From NCBI GenBank assembly GCA_019117065.1, contig DXAK01000020.1, positions 1-39,585 of the forward strand: a DNA stretch of 39,585 nt, written 5' to 3'. Position 1 is the first letter of the stretch; every line of letters begins with the position of its first letter. The notes beneath the pieces are model-generated. The model did not search any database. It was not told where the DNA came from and saw only the letters and a program-made list of their open reading frames with translations. This DNA comes from Candidatus Mediterraneibacter pullicola. GTDB lineage: Bacteria; Bacillota; Clostridia; Lachnospirales; Lachnospiraceae. Below are positions 11,504 to 19,325 of this stretch, piece after piece. The position numbers and the translations under genes were made by a program.

Positions 11504-12610
11504 TTAATGATCTGTCATCTGCCGCATCCTGTCCGCCATCCAGACTGCCAATTCGTCCGGCGCAGGCCTGTCCAGATATCTGACTTCTTCTCCGCTTGTG
11601 ATCACCCGCGCATTCTGTGCTTTTGTGACCCCAAGCCTAACGGCTCGCGTCCCCGCCTGCTCAAGGATGTCCATAACCACCTGCGCATCCTCTGTCACAA
11701 TCAGAAAGCTTCCCGCGGACGTCATTTGGTACGGATTGAGGCGGTAAAATTCACAGATCTCCACAGTTTCCTGTTTTAACAAAACTGCTGGCATATCAAT
11801 TTCGAACCCTGTCCCCAGCGACTCTGACAATTCCCACAGCGCCGCCAGAATACCGCCGCCTGTGATCTGCCGTATGGCTGTAACACGGGGCAGCTCAGGC
11901 TTAAATGTATCTTCCGCCCCCGGAGTAATACTTTTCAAAAGAGAAAGAATCTGTGCCGGAGACACCAGATCTTTGACAAGAACCTTCGTCTCTGTAAGAA
12001 ATGCGGACACAAACCTTGTCTCCAGCTCATTCTCCGCTTCCGCCAAGATACGCAGCGTCCCTTCCAGCCCTGCATAGCCGCAGAGCAGAATCTCCGCTCC
12101 GCCTCCCTCCAGTCCGTATGTTTCCGGGTGTAAAGCCGCATCAGAAGCCGATTTTACATCTCGTTTCTCCGCGGGTATCAGTCTGCGTGTCACTGCCTCA
12201 CCCACGGCAGTGACAAATACTGTCATGGCTACCACTGAGGAAGCCGTTTCTCCCTGAAAGGAATTTACCGTAATCCCCAGTCTGTCACATGCGGATACAA
12301 TCTCCGCCGTGACAGCCTTCAGATCTTCTTCCCGCGCCTGCGGCGGAAAAAGAACGCGGACCGATATCCCCTTCGGGAAGACACCCTTAGCCGCAAGTTC
12401 TCCCGCCGCGTGGAGCACTGCATAGTATCCGGTCTGCGGATTTGTTCCTGACACATGGGCATCCGCCCACAAAAAACACTGTTCTCCATATGCAATCCCA
12501 GAACACGTCTCAAAAGGAGACGGCGGAAGCAAAAGATTTTGTTCCTCTATATGCAATTGACGCCTGACAGACCGCTGCCATGCGGTCTGTGTAAGCTTCC
12601 CGTATTTCAT
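11504..12610 (-). CDS. AIR synthase-related (HypE/ThiL-like) protein of unknown substrate
   Basis: This 368-residue protein has the two-domain layout of the PurM/HypE/SelD/ThiL superfamily. There is an N-terminal AIRS domain with LWADAHVSGTNPQTGYYAVLH (beginning near residue 47) and a C-terminal domain with RQITGGGILAALWELSESLG. Members phosphorylate or dehydrate substrates using ATP. It is not a clear PurM, HypE, SelD or ThiL, and no hydrogenase, selenium or thiamine genes lie nearby. The gene follows the VanW protein by four bases and is probably cotranscribed with it. Function unknown. Confidence 0.75.
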   Translation of the reverse strand: MKYGKLTQTAWQRSVRRQLHIEEQNLLLPPSPFETCSGIAYGEQCFLWADAHVSGTNPQTGYYAVLHAAGELAAKGVFPKGISVRVLFPPQAREEDLKAVTAEIVSACDRLGITVNSFQGETASSVVAMTVFVTAVGEAVTRRLIPAEKRDVKSASDAALHPETYGLEGGGAEILLCGYAGLEGTLRILAEAENELETRFVSAFLTETKVLVKDLVSPAQILSLLKSITPGAEDTFKPELPRVTAIRQITGGGILAALWELSESLGTGFEIDMPAVLLKQETVEICEFYRLNPYQMTSAGSFLIVTEDAQVVMDILEQAGTRAVRLGVTKAQNARVITSGEEVRYLDRPAPDELAVWMADRMRQMTDH

Positions 12611-12614
12611 CTTT

Positions 12615-14162
12615 TTATTCTCCGTCTCCGCTGCTTTCCGAATTCTCGCCGCTTTCTGAATTCTGGATCTCCTCGATCACCGCTTTGATCGTATCCTCGT
12701 TCTGCGTCTCTATCGCCGCATTGATCTTCGCCGAATCTTCAGCGTTATCCGAAAAAGTTCCAACGGCTATTGTTTTTCCTGAAGCCATGTAATAACTGTA
12801 ATTGACTGTATCACGGCTCACTTCTTCACCGTCCTCATAGGCGACTTTCCAGAGCTGTGCTTCCAAACCTGTCTTACCGTTATTCTGTGTATACATGGTG
12901 CCGATCGCTTCCTCTGTCGCCACGTACAAGGTCTCTTCGGACTCCACTATGCCAAGTTCCTCACTGATATATTCTATGGTACGGTTTTCCGGACGCGTCT
13001 CTTTCCCGTAAATATTAAAGGTAAGAGTTCCTTCGGAGCATACAGATTCAATATAAACCGCCGTCTCCATATTGTTCCTGAATTTCAGATCTTTTACGTC
13101 ATCCGCAATAGCGGCGTCCATGGAGGGTTCCACATAAGATACCTGCATGGAATGCGCGTATCGCTCCGTTATCTCCAGTTCCGCCAGTAGAAGTGCGTTA
13201 TAGAGAGTTGTTGACACTTGACAGATTCCTCCCCCCATCGATTCCACGACCTGACGGTTCTCGTAAGAGGCTGCCATACCATAACCGTTCTCTTCTGTGT
13301 ACGGTGCCATCAGCTTATCCGCCGACACCTCCTCTCCCGGCCCCATCAAAGTTCCGCCGATATGAGCGGCTCCTGACTCTACATTCATCTTCCTGCCACT
13401 GTCGCTTTCCCCATAGTATGTGGAATATGTTCCCAGCAGATCTGTAATACCTTCGAGATCCGCTGCGGTAATGTCCGCCTCATATTCTTCCGTATCCACA
13501 ACAACCACTTCACCGTCCGGCGTCTTGCCGTCTACAATCTCATGATTGATGCTTTCTACGGTCTTTTTTACATCCACCCTCTTGCCCGGCACATCCTCTG
13601 TGACAACTCCTGCCCCATCACTCTGGGTCATTTTCGCGTTCTCCGGCTGCGGAAGGAATCCTCCTAACCTCTCATTCAGCACACTGGCTGCCGATTCTTC
13701 CGTCACTGCATAAGTAATAGGAAATACCTTGTTGTTTTCCCCCTTCTCCGCACTTTTTAAAATCTTGTAGCATGCAGCCATACTACCTTCTTTGCCGTAG
13801 TCCACTGCCTTTTTGACCGCTGATTCCAGATCAGGCACCGATATCCCTAGTTCCCCCAGAGTTGCTTCTGCCTGCTGTCCATCCTCTAGTGTAAGTATAA
13901 GCTTGCGCGAGGAATAATCCTGAGCAGCCTGCATTACCGCCTCTTTTGCCTGATCCATATTCATACCAGACACATCTGTCTCCCCGATCTTTACCCCGGA
14001 GATAATGATATCTGGATCATATTTACTGATTGTTCTGTAGAACATCACATTGATCCCGATGATTACCGCGCAGGCGCACAGTACCAGCCCTGCGATTAGC
14101 AAGACTGTTTTTTTACTATATACCGCCTTTTTCTGTCTTTTTCTTGTTCCGGGTCTTGTCAC
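12615..14162 (-). CDS. VanW family protein with putative peptidoglycan-binding domain
   Basis: This 515-residue envelope protein has a cytoplasmic basic N-terminus, one membrane helix (about residues 19-40), and an extracytoplasmic YoaR-like putative peptidoglycan-binding region. A VanW domain follows, recognised by SMGGGICQVSTTLYNALLLA. The C-terminal end is Ser/Glu/Asn-rich. The start is GTG at 14160-14162, with GGAGAG eight bases upstream. VanW proteins occur in some vancomycin-resistance clusters, but most, probably including this one, are housekeeping proteins of unknown role. No van resistance genes are adjacent. Confidence 0.88.
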   Translation of the reverse strand: MTRPGTRKRQKKAVYSKKTVLLIAGLVLCACAVIIGINVMFYRTISKYDPDIIISGVKIGETDVSGMNMDQAKEAVMQAAQDYSSRKLILTLEDGQQAEATLGELGISVPDLESAVKKAVDYGKEGSMAACYKILKSAEKGENNKVFPITYAVTEESAASVLNERLGGFLPQPENAKMTQSDGAGVVTEDVPGKRVDVKKTVESINHEIVDGKTPDGEVVVVDTEEYEADITAADLEGITDLLGTYSTYYGESDSGRKMNVESGAAHIGGTLMGPGEEVSADKLMAPYTEENGYGMAASYENRQVVESMGGGICQVSTTLYNALLLAELEITERYAHSMQVSYVEPSMDAAIADDVKDLKFRNNMETAVYIESVCSEGTLTFNIYGKETRPENRTIEYISEELGIVESEETLYVATEEAIGTMYTQNNGKTGLEAQLWKVAYEDGEEVSRDTVNYSYYMASGKTIAVGTFSDNAEDSAKINAAIETQNEDTIKAVIEEIQNSESGENSESSGDGE

Positions 14163-14214
14163 GCTTACACTCTCCTGTTATACCTTCAATATGTGCCCGC
14201 GGTCTGTCACGCGT

Positions 14215-14313
14215 TTATATATACGGCAGCACCATCGTCAGCACCATTGCCACAATCACGATGATAATGATGACAGATATGATCCGCCTGACTTTTTTAT
14301 CAAAAAAATTCAT
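14215..14313 (-). CDS. Small single-pass membrane protein, 32 residues
   Basis: The peptide begins MNFFDKKVRRIISVI. After this positively charged head comes one strongly hydrophobic helix of about 18 residues, rich in Ile and Val, ending LTMVLPYI. AAAGGA lies nine bases upstream of the ATG. It sits between the radical SAM gene and the VanW gene on the same strand, with a 44-base gap upstream and a 52-base gap downstream. Short N-in membrane peptides of this form are seen in related Clostridia. Function unknown. Confidence 0.8.
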   Translation of the reverse strand: MNFFDKKVRRIISVIIIIVIVAMVLTMVLPYI

Positions 14314-14357
14314 CTGGTATTTCCTTTCTTTTATGCCAGTGTCACTGTTTACCGGCG

Positions 14358-16070
14358 CTAAAAATTTTCTATGACACAGATCCGGGCATCCCCTATCAGA
14401 GCGTCCCTTCTCTGATAATCAAACAAAATCAGTTTCCCGCCGATTCTCTCAAGATGCGTCATCTTTCTCATCTGTCTGCTGTCATATCCCTCGTAGCCCT
14501 TCAGATAGCGGCGCTCCGAAGCCTCCGCTCTGTAGAACGCGGATGCCTCTTCTTTTGTCACTTTATTCTCACCTAAAAATGGCGGGCGGTTTTTCACATT
14601 ATCCCTCAAATAGAGGTCCAATGTCAACCATTCCAGATATTCTTGCTGCTTTCCAACCTCTATGAAATGATGCAAAATCTCGTATCTGGCAATACGGGAA
14701 TACTGTCTGCCAAAAAGGCCGTTCTCTCTATAGTATGCTGCCAGCGCCTCATACATGGCAAAAGGAGAAGAAAATTCCTTCCGCAGATGTTTTATCGTAT
14801 TGCGGAACTGCCCGCTGTTATAATAAACTTCCACCATTTCTTCAATCTGTTTTAGGCGGATCAGCTCTCCATAAGACAGCCATTTCGTAGACAGCACTTC
14901 ATACGGTGGGCGGTCCTGGTACAATAGTTGATATTCCTCTGCTTTGTCATGCATAAGAGCACCCTTTAGCACTTTCAGAAAGCCAAGCTGAAGCTGCTCC
15001 GGCTCCATATCATATACAATATCAAAGGAACGGGCAAAGCTGTCATAACCTTCATACGGCAGCCCTGCAATCAGGTCTAGATGCTGGTGCACGTTTTTCA
15101 TTTCTTTTATCCGCGCCACCCTGTCTCTGACCTGATCAAGTTTCATGGTTCTTTGTATCTCCCGGATGGTTCTTTCGTTTGCAGACTGCACGCCGATCTC
15201 CAGCTGAATTAGACCCGGACGCATAGAGCGGATCAGCTCGATCTCCTCATCATTTAGCAAATCTGCCGCCACCTCAAAATGAAAATTCGTAATCCCCCGG
15301 TCATATTTTTTGATGTAAGTCCATACGGCCATGGCATGGTCGTGGCGGCAATTAAATGTCCGGTCCACGAATTTCACCTGAGGCACTCCATGATCGATAA
15401 AAAACTTCACTTCTTTCTCTACAAGACGAAGATCACGGAATCTGAGACATTTATCGATAGACGACAGGCAGTAACTGCATGAAAACGGGCATCCCCGGCT
15501 CGATTCATAATAGATAATCCGGTTCCTAAAATCTTCAATATGCTCATATACAAAGGGAATCCTGCTCAGATCCATGACGTCCTGCGGCGGGGTTTCCACA
15601 ACCTTCCCCTCCTCATCCCAGTATGTGATCCCTTTTACCTCGGAAAAATTCTCCTTTTTATCTGGCTGTCTGTGGTAAATGTCCATCAGGTCGGCGAACG
15701 TCTCTTCTCCCTCTCCCCGAATGATCCCTGTTATCTCCGGATATTTGTCAAGCATCTCCCGCGCATTGTAAGACACTTCCGGTCCGCCTAGCCAGATCCG
15801 GATTCCCGGCAGGATCTTGGGAATCTCTCTCACGAGATTTTCCACAGATATGATGTTCCACAGATAGCAGGACAGGCAGAGGATATCCGGCTGGTGCCCG
15901 TAGATATCCATCAGTATCTCATCTGGCGGCTGATTGATCGTATATTCGGCAATCTCAATCTCCCGCGGGCAAATCCCGTCGCAGCGCTGCAGGGCATACG
16001 CCCGCAGGCTGTACACCGCAAGATTTGAGTGGATATATTTGGCATTTACCGCCGCTAAAAGCACTTTCAT
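14358..16070 (-). CDS. B12-binding-domain radical SAM protein (DUF4080 type)
   Basis: This 570-residue protein has an N-terminal B12-binding-like domain (about residues 1-130). The radical SAM core has the [4Fe-4S] motif C194-x3-C198-x2-C201 within ESSRGCPFSCSYC. The C-terminal region resembles DUF4080. The cobalamin domain lacks an obvious DxHxxG motif, so the cobalamin may be bound base-off without histidine, or not bound. The reaction is unknown. The gene starts a probable transcript running through the 32-residue peptide and VanW protein, with a candidate promoter at 16103-16131. Confidence 0.88.
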   Translation of the reverse strand: MKVLLAAVNAKYIHSNLAVYSLRAYALQRCDGICPREIEIAEYTINQPPDEILMDIYGHQPDILCLSCYLWNIISVENLVREIPKILPGIRIWLGGPEVSYNAREMLDKYPEITGIIRGEGEETFADLMDIYHRQPDKKENFSEVKGITYWDEEGKVVETPPQDVMDLSRIPFVYEHIEDFRNRIIYYESSRGCPFSCSYCLSSIDKCLRFRDLRLVEKEVKFFIDHGVPQVKFVDRTFNCRHDHAMAVWTYIKKYDRGITNFHFEVAADLLNDEEIELIRSMRPGLIQLEIGVQSANERTIREIQRTMKLDQVRDRVARIKEMKNVHQHLDLIAGLPYEGYDSFARSFDIVYDMEPEQLQLGFLKVLKGALMHDKAEEYQLLYQDRPPYEVLSTKWLSYGELIRLKQIEEMVEVYYNSGQFRNTIKHLRKEFSSPFAMYEALAAYYRENGLFGRQYSRIARYEILHHFIEVGKQQEYLEWLTLDLYLRDNVKNRPPFLGENKVTKEEASAFYRAEASERRYLKGYEGYDSRQMRKMTHLERIGGKLILFDYQRRDALIGDARICVIENF

Positions 16071-16102
16071 ATCAACGCTCCGTTTCTCTCGTCATAAAAA
16101 AG

Positions 16103-16131
16103 ATTTTATCATCAATTGGAATATGGAGCAA
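16103..16131 (-). promoter_or_regulatory. Candidate promoter for the radical SAM gene
   Basis: On the minus strand, TTGCTC (16126-16131) and TAAAAT (16103-16108) are 17 bases apart. The -10 box is good and the -35 box is weak. It lies 33 bases upstream of the start codon. Confidence 0.5.
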
Positions 16132-16207
16132 GTAGCGGGGGTAGGATGCCTTTGATAGATAGAGTGGATTCGCTTGATAGAAAAAGAGCTCTCAAAATGG
16201 AAAACAA

Positions 16208-16233
16208 AAAGAAGGCCTCAGGCAGCCTTCTTT
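16208..16233 (-). terminator. Intrinsic terminator of the coiled-coil protein gene
   Basis: AAAGAAGGC (16208-16216) and GCCTTCTTT (16225-16233) form a nine-bp stem with an eight-base loop. On the minus strand it is followed by a T-rich run (TTTGTTTT). It begins seven bases after the stop codon of the coiled-coil gene. Confidence 0.85.
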
Positions 16234-16239
16234 ATAAAT

Positions 16240-16983
16240 CTAAGCTATTTTACTCTCAAGTTTTTTAACTTTTTCTTCCAAATTTACCACCATCTTCATA
16301 AATAAATTTAAGTTCTCATTTTCCAGATGGTTAATCCGATAATAGGCTTTTAGCTCTTCTAACTCTTTTGCAAGCTTTGCTGTATTTTTCGAACCGATTT
16401 CCTGCACCCGGTCTACCTCTTCCAATACGGTATTTTCGGTTTCTCTCAACCTTGACAGAAGTTCTTTTTTCATATCTCTCATTTCTGTACGCAGACCTAC
16501 CTGCTGTTCTTCCAACATACCTTTCATTTCTACACGCAGACCTGCCTGCTGTTCTTCCAGCATTTCCTTCATCTCTGCACGCAGGCCTGCCTGCTGTTCT
16601 TCCAGCATTTCCTTCATCTCTGCACGCAGGCCTACCTGCTGTTCTTCCAGCATTCCCTTCATCTCTGCACGCAGATCTGCCTGCTGTTCTTCCAGCATTT
16701 CCTTCATCTCTGCACGCAGGCCTGCCTGCTGTTCTTCCAGCATTCCCTTCATCTCTGCACGCAGATCTACCTGCTGTTCTTCCAGCATTCCCTTCATCTC
16801 TGCACGCAGGCCTGTCTGCTGTTCTTCCAGCATTTCCTTCATTTCTTCACGCAGACCTGTCTGTTGCGCGTTTAACGCCGCCCATTGTTCTTCCAGCATT
16901 CCCCTCATTTCTTCACGCAAACCCGTCTGCTGTTCTTCCAATAGCGCTGATATAGCTGCCAAATCATCCTTTGTCAATGACAT
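16240..16983 (-). CDS. Coiled-coil protein with ten 15-residue tandem repeats
   Basis: This 247-residue protein carries ten copies of a 15-residue unit of the form QQxGLRAEMKxMLEE. Copy one is at residues 18-32, a seven-residue spacer (QWAALNA) follows, and copies two to ten run without gaps over residues 40-174. The rest (175-247) is a diverged coiled coil ending in a leucine-rich segment. No signal peptide or membrane helix is present. Fifteen residues over four turns gives a 3.75 periodicity, unlike the heptad 3.5. An AGGTGA sequence precedes the ATG, and a terminator follows. Function unknown. Confidence 0.88.
   Translation of the reverse strand: MSLTKDDLAAISALLEEQQTGLREEMRGMLEEQWAALNAQQTGLREEMKEMLEEQQTGLRAEMKGMLEEQQVDLRAEMKGMLEEQQAGLRAEMKEMLEEQQADLRAEMKGMLEEQQVGLRAEMKEMLEEQQAGLRAEMKEMLEEQQAGLRVEMKGMLEEQQVGLRTEMRDMKKELLSRLRETENTVLEEVDRVQEIGSKNTAKLAKELEELKAYYRINHLENENLNLFMKMVVNLEEKVKKLESKIA
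16462..16932. repeat. 45-bp tandem repeat array within the coiled-coil gene
   Basis: Ten 45-bp units encode the 15-residue repeats. The array is interrupted once by 21 bases between the first and second unit on the coding strand. The units are close in nucleotide sequence as well as in protein sequence, implying recent or ongoing homogenisation. Because 45 is a multiple of three, unit gain or loss would keep the frame. Confidence 0.95.
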
Positions 16984-17024
16984 GATATTTTCACCTGCCT
17001 TATCCGTGCCTGTTTAATGTGTCA

Positions 17025-17156
17025 CTACTCTATCACTCTTTTAAAATCATGTCTATTGACATTTCTTACAATCTCCTTTCTTCTTTCTGCCTCATCAACA
17101 CCTTTAGCGAAACTTAATTTCTGGAAAAAGCAATCTACCTCTTCCCTCTTCTGCAT
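17025..17156 (-). CDS. Short ORF or gene remnant, 43 residues
   Basis: The frame MQKREEVDCFFQKL onward, ending NRHDFKRVIE, has a natural-looking amphipathic composition rather than that of random translation. The open frame extends about 14 residues further upstream than the ATG, to a TAA near 17200. No good ribosome binding site precedes the ATG. It may be the C-terminal remnant of a degraded gene, and a candidate promoter for the coiled-coil gene overlaps its end. I do not recognise the family. Confidence 0.3.
   Translation of the reverse strand: MQKREEVDCFFQKLSFAKGVDEAERRKEIVRNVNRHDFKRVIE
17027..17055 (-). promoter_or_regulatory. Candidate promoter for the coiled-coil gene
   Basis: On the minus strand, TAGACA (17050-17055) and TAGAGT (17027-17032) are 17 bases apart, 44 bases upstream of the coiled-coil start codon. 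The -35 box lies in a small palindrome, ATGTC-tatt-GACAT. The -10 box matches consensus at four of six positions. Confidence 0.45.
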
Positions 17157-17274
17157 TGTGCATTTTGCCTCTGTGCCATATGATCCTTCTATTTGATTTT
17201 ACAAAAAAGCAACTATCACACAAAAGCATCCGATACCGCTTACCGCTTTTATCTCGGACGACGAACGTCTGATC

Positions 17275-17303
17275 TTGACATTTTCAAAAAAAACATGTAA
17301 AAT
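17275..17303 (+). promoter_or_regulatory. Promoter of the SRP RNA gene
   Basis: TTGACA (17275-17280) is a perfect -35 box. TAAAAT (17298-17303) follows at exactly 17 bases. This predicts a start near 17309-17311, where the RNA's 5' closing helix begins. Confidence 0.9.
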
Positions 17304-17308
17304 TAAGG

Positions 17309-17571
17309 CTCGTGCAGCCGGGGTGTTAGCGGTACCTTGTACCTGCAATCCGCTATAGCAGGGGTGATATTGCGCAGAGGACGGCAGCCGGCAGGGCTGC
17401 CCCCGGTAAGTGATGTTGATGTTTGGGTCTCACGCGACGGGAACCTGTGAACCGTGTCAGGCCGGGAACGGAGCAGCACTAAGCAGGAGCTCCCGGGTGC
17501 CGTGAGGGTGCCTGAGCTGAGTTAACTGCCGGGGTAACGCCTGTTGGTCAAGTTCGAAGCGCAATGCACGA
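17309..17571 (+). ncRNA. ffs: Signal recognition particle RNA, large Gram-positive type
   Basis: The SRP S-domain core is present: GTCAGGCCGGGAACGGAGCAG followed by the receptor-binding region near 17457-17490 (the asymmetric loop and GGAA-type tetraloop hairpin). The 5' portion (GTTAGCGGTACC, then CAATCCGCTATAGCAGGGGTG) matches the Alu domain of Bacillus/Clostridium scRNA. CGTGCA at 17311-17316 pairs with TGCACG at 17565-17570 and closes the molecule. The length, about 262 nt, fits this class. The RNA guides Ffh-bound signal sequences to the membrane. Ends are inferred from the closing helix and the promoter, so they may be off by a few bases. Confidence 0.93.
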
Positions 17572-17640
17572 AAAAAAGAAAAGTACGCTTTTGAAGCCCA
17601 AAGCTTCTGAAAAACAGACAGACGCGTCATCCGTGTATCG

Positions 17641-18180
17641 TTATTGATCCACGCAAGATGTGCCTGCTTTTTTTATCTTTCTTATCTTCTTCCTCTCTCT
17701 CAACTCTTTAAAAAACTGTTTCATCAGCCCGCTGCATTCCTCCCCGAGCACTCCCGTCGTAAGCTCTACCTGATGATTGAACTCCTTTACATCCAGCAGG
17801 TTAAGAATAGATCCTGCGCAGCCTGCCTTCGGGTTCATACAGCCCACCACCACTCTCGTAAGGCGGGACTGAACAATTGCCCCAGCACACATCTGGCAGG
17901 GCTCCAGCGTCACATACATCGTGCATTCCTCCAGCCGCCAGTCCTCAAGCTTTCTGCTCGCTTTTCTGATCGCGGTGATCTCCGCGTGGGCGAGAGGATT
18001 TTTATCGGTATTCCTTCGGTTATAACCTCTTCCGATGATCTTTCCTCCATGCACAATCACACAGCCGATCGGCGTCTCATTGAGGGCATATGCCTTCTCT
18101 GCCTGTTTAAATGCCGCCCTCATATATTTTTCATCGATCTTTCTCTGTTCTGTAGAAAATAATTCTGTTTTTCCAGACAT
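17641..18180 (-). CDS. tadA: tRNA adenosine(34) deaminase
   Basis: This protein converts wobble adenosine to inosine in tRNA-Arg(ACG). The zinc site is H65 (in LAHAEITA, with catalytic E67) and C95/C98 in EPCQMCAGAIVQ. I choose the ATG at 18178-18180 because GGGAGAG lies six bases upstream. This gives 179 residues, close to the family size. The frame stays open to a TTG at 18294, but that upstream stretch is unlike TadA. It is divergent from the DUF6128-like gene, which starts 134 bases away. Confidence 0.93.
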   Translation of the reverse strand: MSGKTELFSTEQRKIDEKYMRAAFKQAEKAYALNETPIGCVIVHGGKIIGRGYNRRNTDKNPLAHAEITAIRKASRKLEDWRLEECTMYVTLEPCQMCAGAIVQSRLTRVVVGCMNPKAGCAGSILNLLDVKEFNHQVELTTGVLGEECSGLMKQFFKELRERKKIRKIKKAGTSCVDQ

Positions 18181-18314
18181 GCTCTTCTCTCCCACTGTTT
18201 CCTTTTTATTTTTCATCCAGCTTTCAGTCATCCCCTGCTTCCGATACCTTATGTTCTTTTTTCTCCCATCCCTGAATACACTAGATTGAAGCAAGACAAG
18301 ATTAGAGGTAACCT

Positions 18315-19298
18315 ATGAATCCCGGTACATTTTATCTATATGAATACGAAAATAGCAAACGAACCCGAAATGTAGGCTTTATCAAAACATCCCGTCACTA
18401 CCGCTCCTGTATCCTTCAGATCCACGCCCGGGGCATCCCAGTAGGAAACGGCGCTTCGATGGAACTTAGGGCTTTTTTCCGAGGCGAGGATGATGTCCTG
18501 CTGTCAGAACAGATCGCCGTGTTAAATTGCTTCGGGCACAATATTTCCACCCGCCTGTCTGTTTCAGAGTCCCGGTTCCCCGAAGGACGTCCACTGGCAC
18601 AGATCGATGGCTTTCTCATCAAACTGCCCGGGAATGCTCCTTCCCTGTTCTGGATGGCATCCGATCTCTTTTTCGATGCAGATATCCGCAAATTAAAGAC
18701 CATCTCTACTATGCAGAATGAAAAACCAGTAGACTCTTCTGCTGTGCAGAACAAAAAACCAGTAGACTCTTCCGCTGTGCAAAATGAAAAACCAGCAGAC
18801 TCTTCTGCTGTGCAGAACGAAAAACCAGTAGACTCTTCCGCTGTGCAAAATGAAAAACCAGCAGACTCTTCTGCTGTACAGAACCAAAAACCGGCAGACG
18901 CTTCCGATATGCAGAACAGCCATCCCGCCGAGACAGCCGCCGCTGAGACTGATATATCGGCATCTACCAACGCCAGAAAAATCCGGCGTTCAGAGATGTC
19001 CCAGCTCCCGCGCAAGTTCTGGCCTCTCGCGAACAACAGTTTCCTCCTTCACGGATACCATAACTACGGTCATCTTCTGCTCATTGAGGAAGACTCCCGC
19101 CTGTGGCTAGGTGTTCCCGGTACTTATGCCCCACAAGAAGCCCGGGCAGCGGATCTTTTTGGATTTCCACGCTTTACCCGCTCTTATGCCAGATTACCGG
19201 AACTGACCGCGGAAGAACGCGCCGATGATGGAGACTTCGGCCACTGGTGCCGCTGCGTAGGGAATGTCTCCTGTACAGGGAATCCCTCACCCCGCTGA
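18315..19298 (+). CDS. DUF6128-like protein with internal 11-residue tandem repeat
   Basis: This 327-residue protein has a conserved N-terminal region (about residues 1-130, starting MNPGTFYLYEYENSKRTRNV) and a conserved C-terminal region (about 225-315, with NNSFLLHGYHNYGHLLL and LWLGVPGTY). I recognise this layout as the DUF6128-type family of Clostridia, from memory. The two are joined by a linker of seven 11-residue units of the form QNEKPVDSSAV. No signal peptide or membrane helix is visible. AGAGGT precedes the ATG. Function unknown. It ends 27 bases from the convergent dgt gene with no clear terminator between them. Confidence 0.75.
   Translation: MNPGTFYLYEYENSKRTRNVGFIKTSRHYRSCILQIHARGIPVGNGASMELRAFFRGEDDVLLSEQIAVLNCFGHNISTRLSVSESRFPEGRPLAQIDGFLIKLPGNAPSLFWMASDLFFDADIRKLKTISTMQNEKPVDSSAVQNKKPVDSSAVQNEKPADSSAVQNEKPVDSSAVQNEKPADSSAVQNQKPADASDMQNSHPAETAAAETDISASTNARKIRRSEMSQLPRKFWPLANNSFLLHGYHNYGHLLLIEEDSRLWLGVPGTYAPQEARAADLFGFPRFTRSYARLPELTAEERADDGDFGHWCRCVGNVSCTGNPSPR
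18711..18908. repeat. 33-bp tandem repeat array in the DUF6128-like gene
   Basis: Six clear 33-bp units start at 18711, 18744, 18777, 18810, 18843 and 18876, and a seventh, diverged unit begins at 18909. Units three and four recur almost exactly as five and six, so a 66-bp higher-order duplication is visible. The unit encodes QNEKPVDSSAV with V/A alternation. Confidence 0.95.
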
Positions 19299-19325
19299 TA
19301 CCTGCCGTACTGCCTCCGCAATATC

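Noticed and set aside
16368-16955. Plus-strand frame antisense to the coiled-coil gene
   Set aside because: It is the mirror of the 45-bp repeats. The minus-strand protein has a ribosome binding site, terminator and a natural coiled-coil sequence.
17571-17640. Terminator of the SRP RNA gene
   Set aside because: Only weak hairpins (AAAAG-tacg-CTTTT and GAAGC-ccaaa-GCTTC) follow the RNA and no T-run is present on the plus strand, so I do not call one.
18416-19036. Minus-strand frame opposite the DUF6128-like gene
   Set aside because: It mirrors the 33-bp repeats. The plus frame has the conserved domains and a ribosome binding site.
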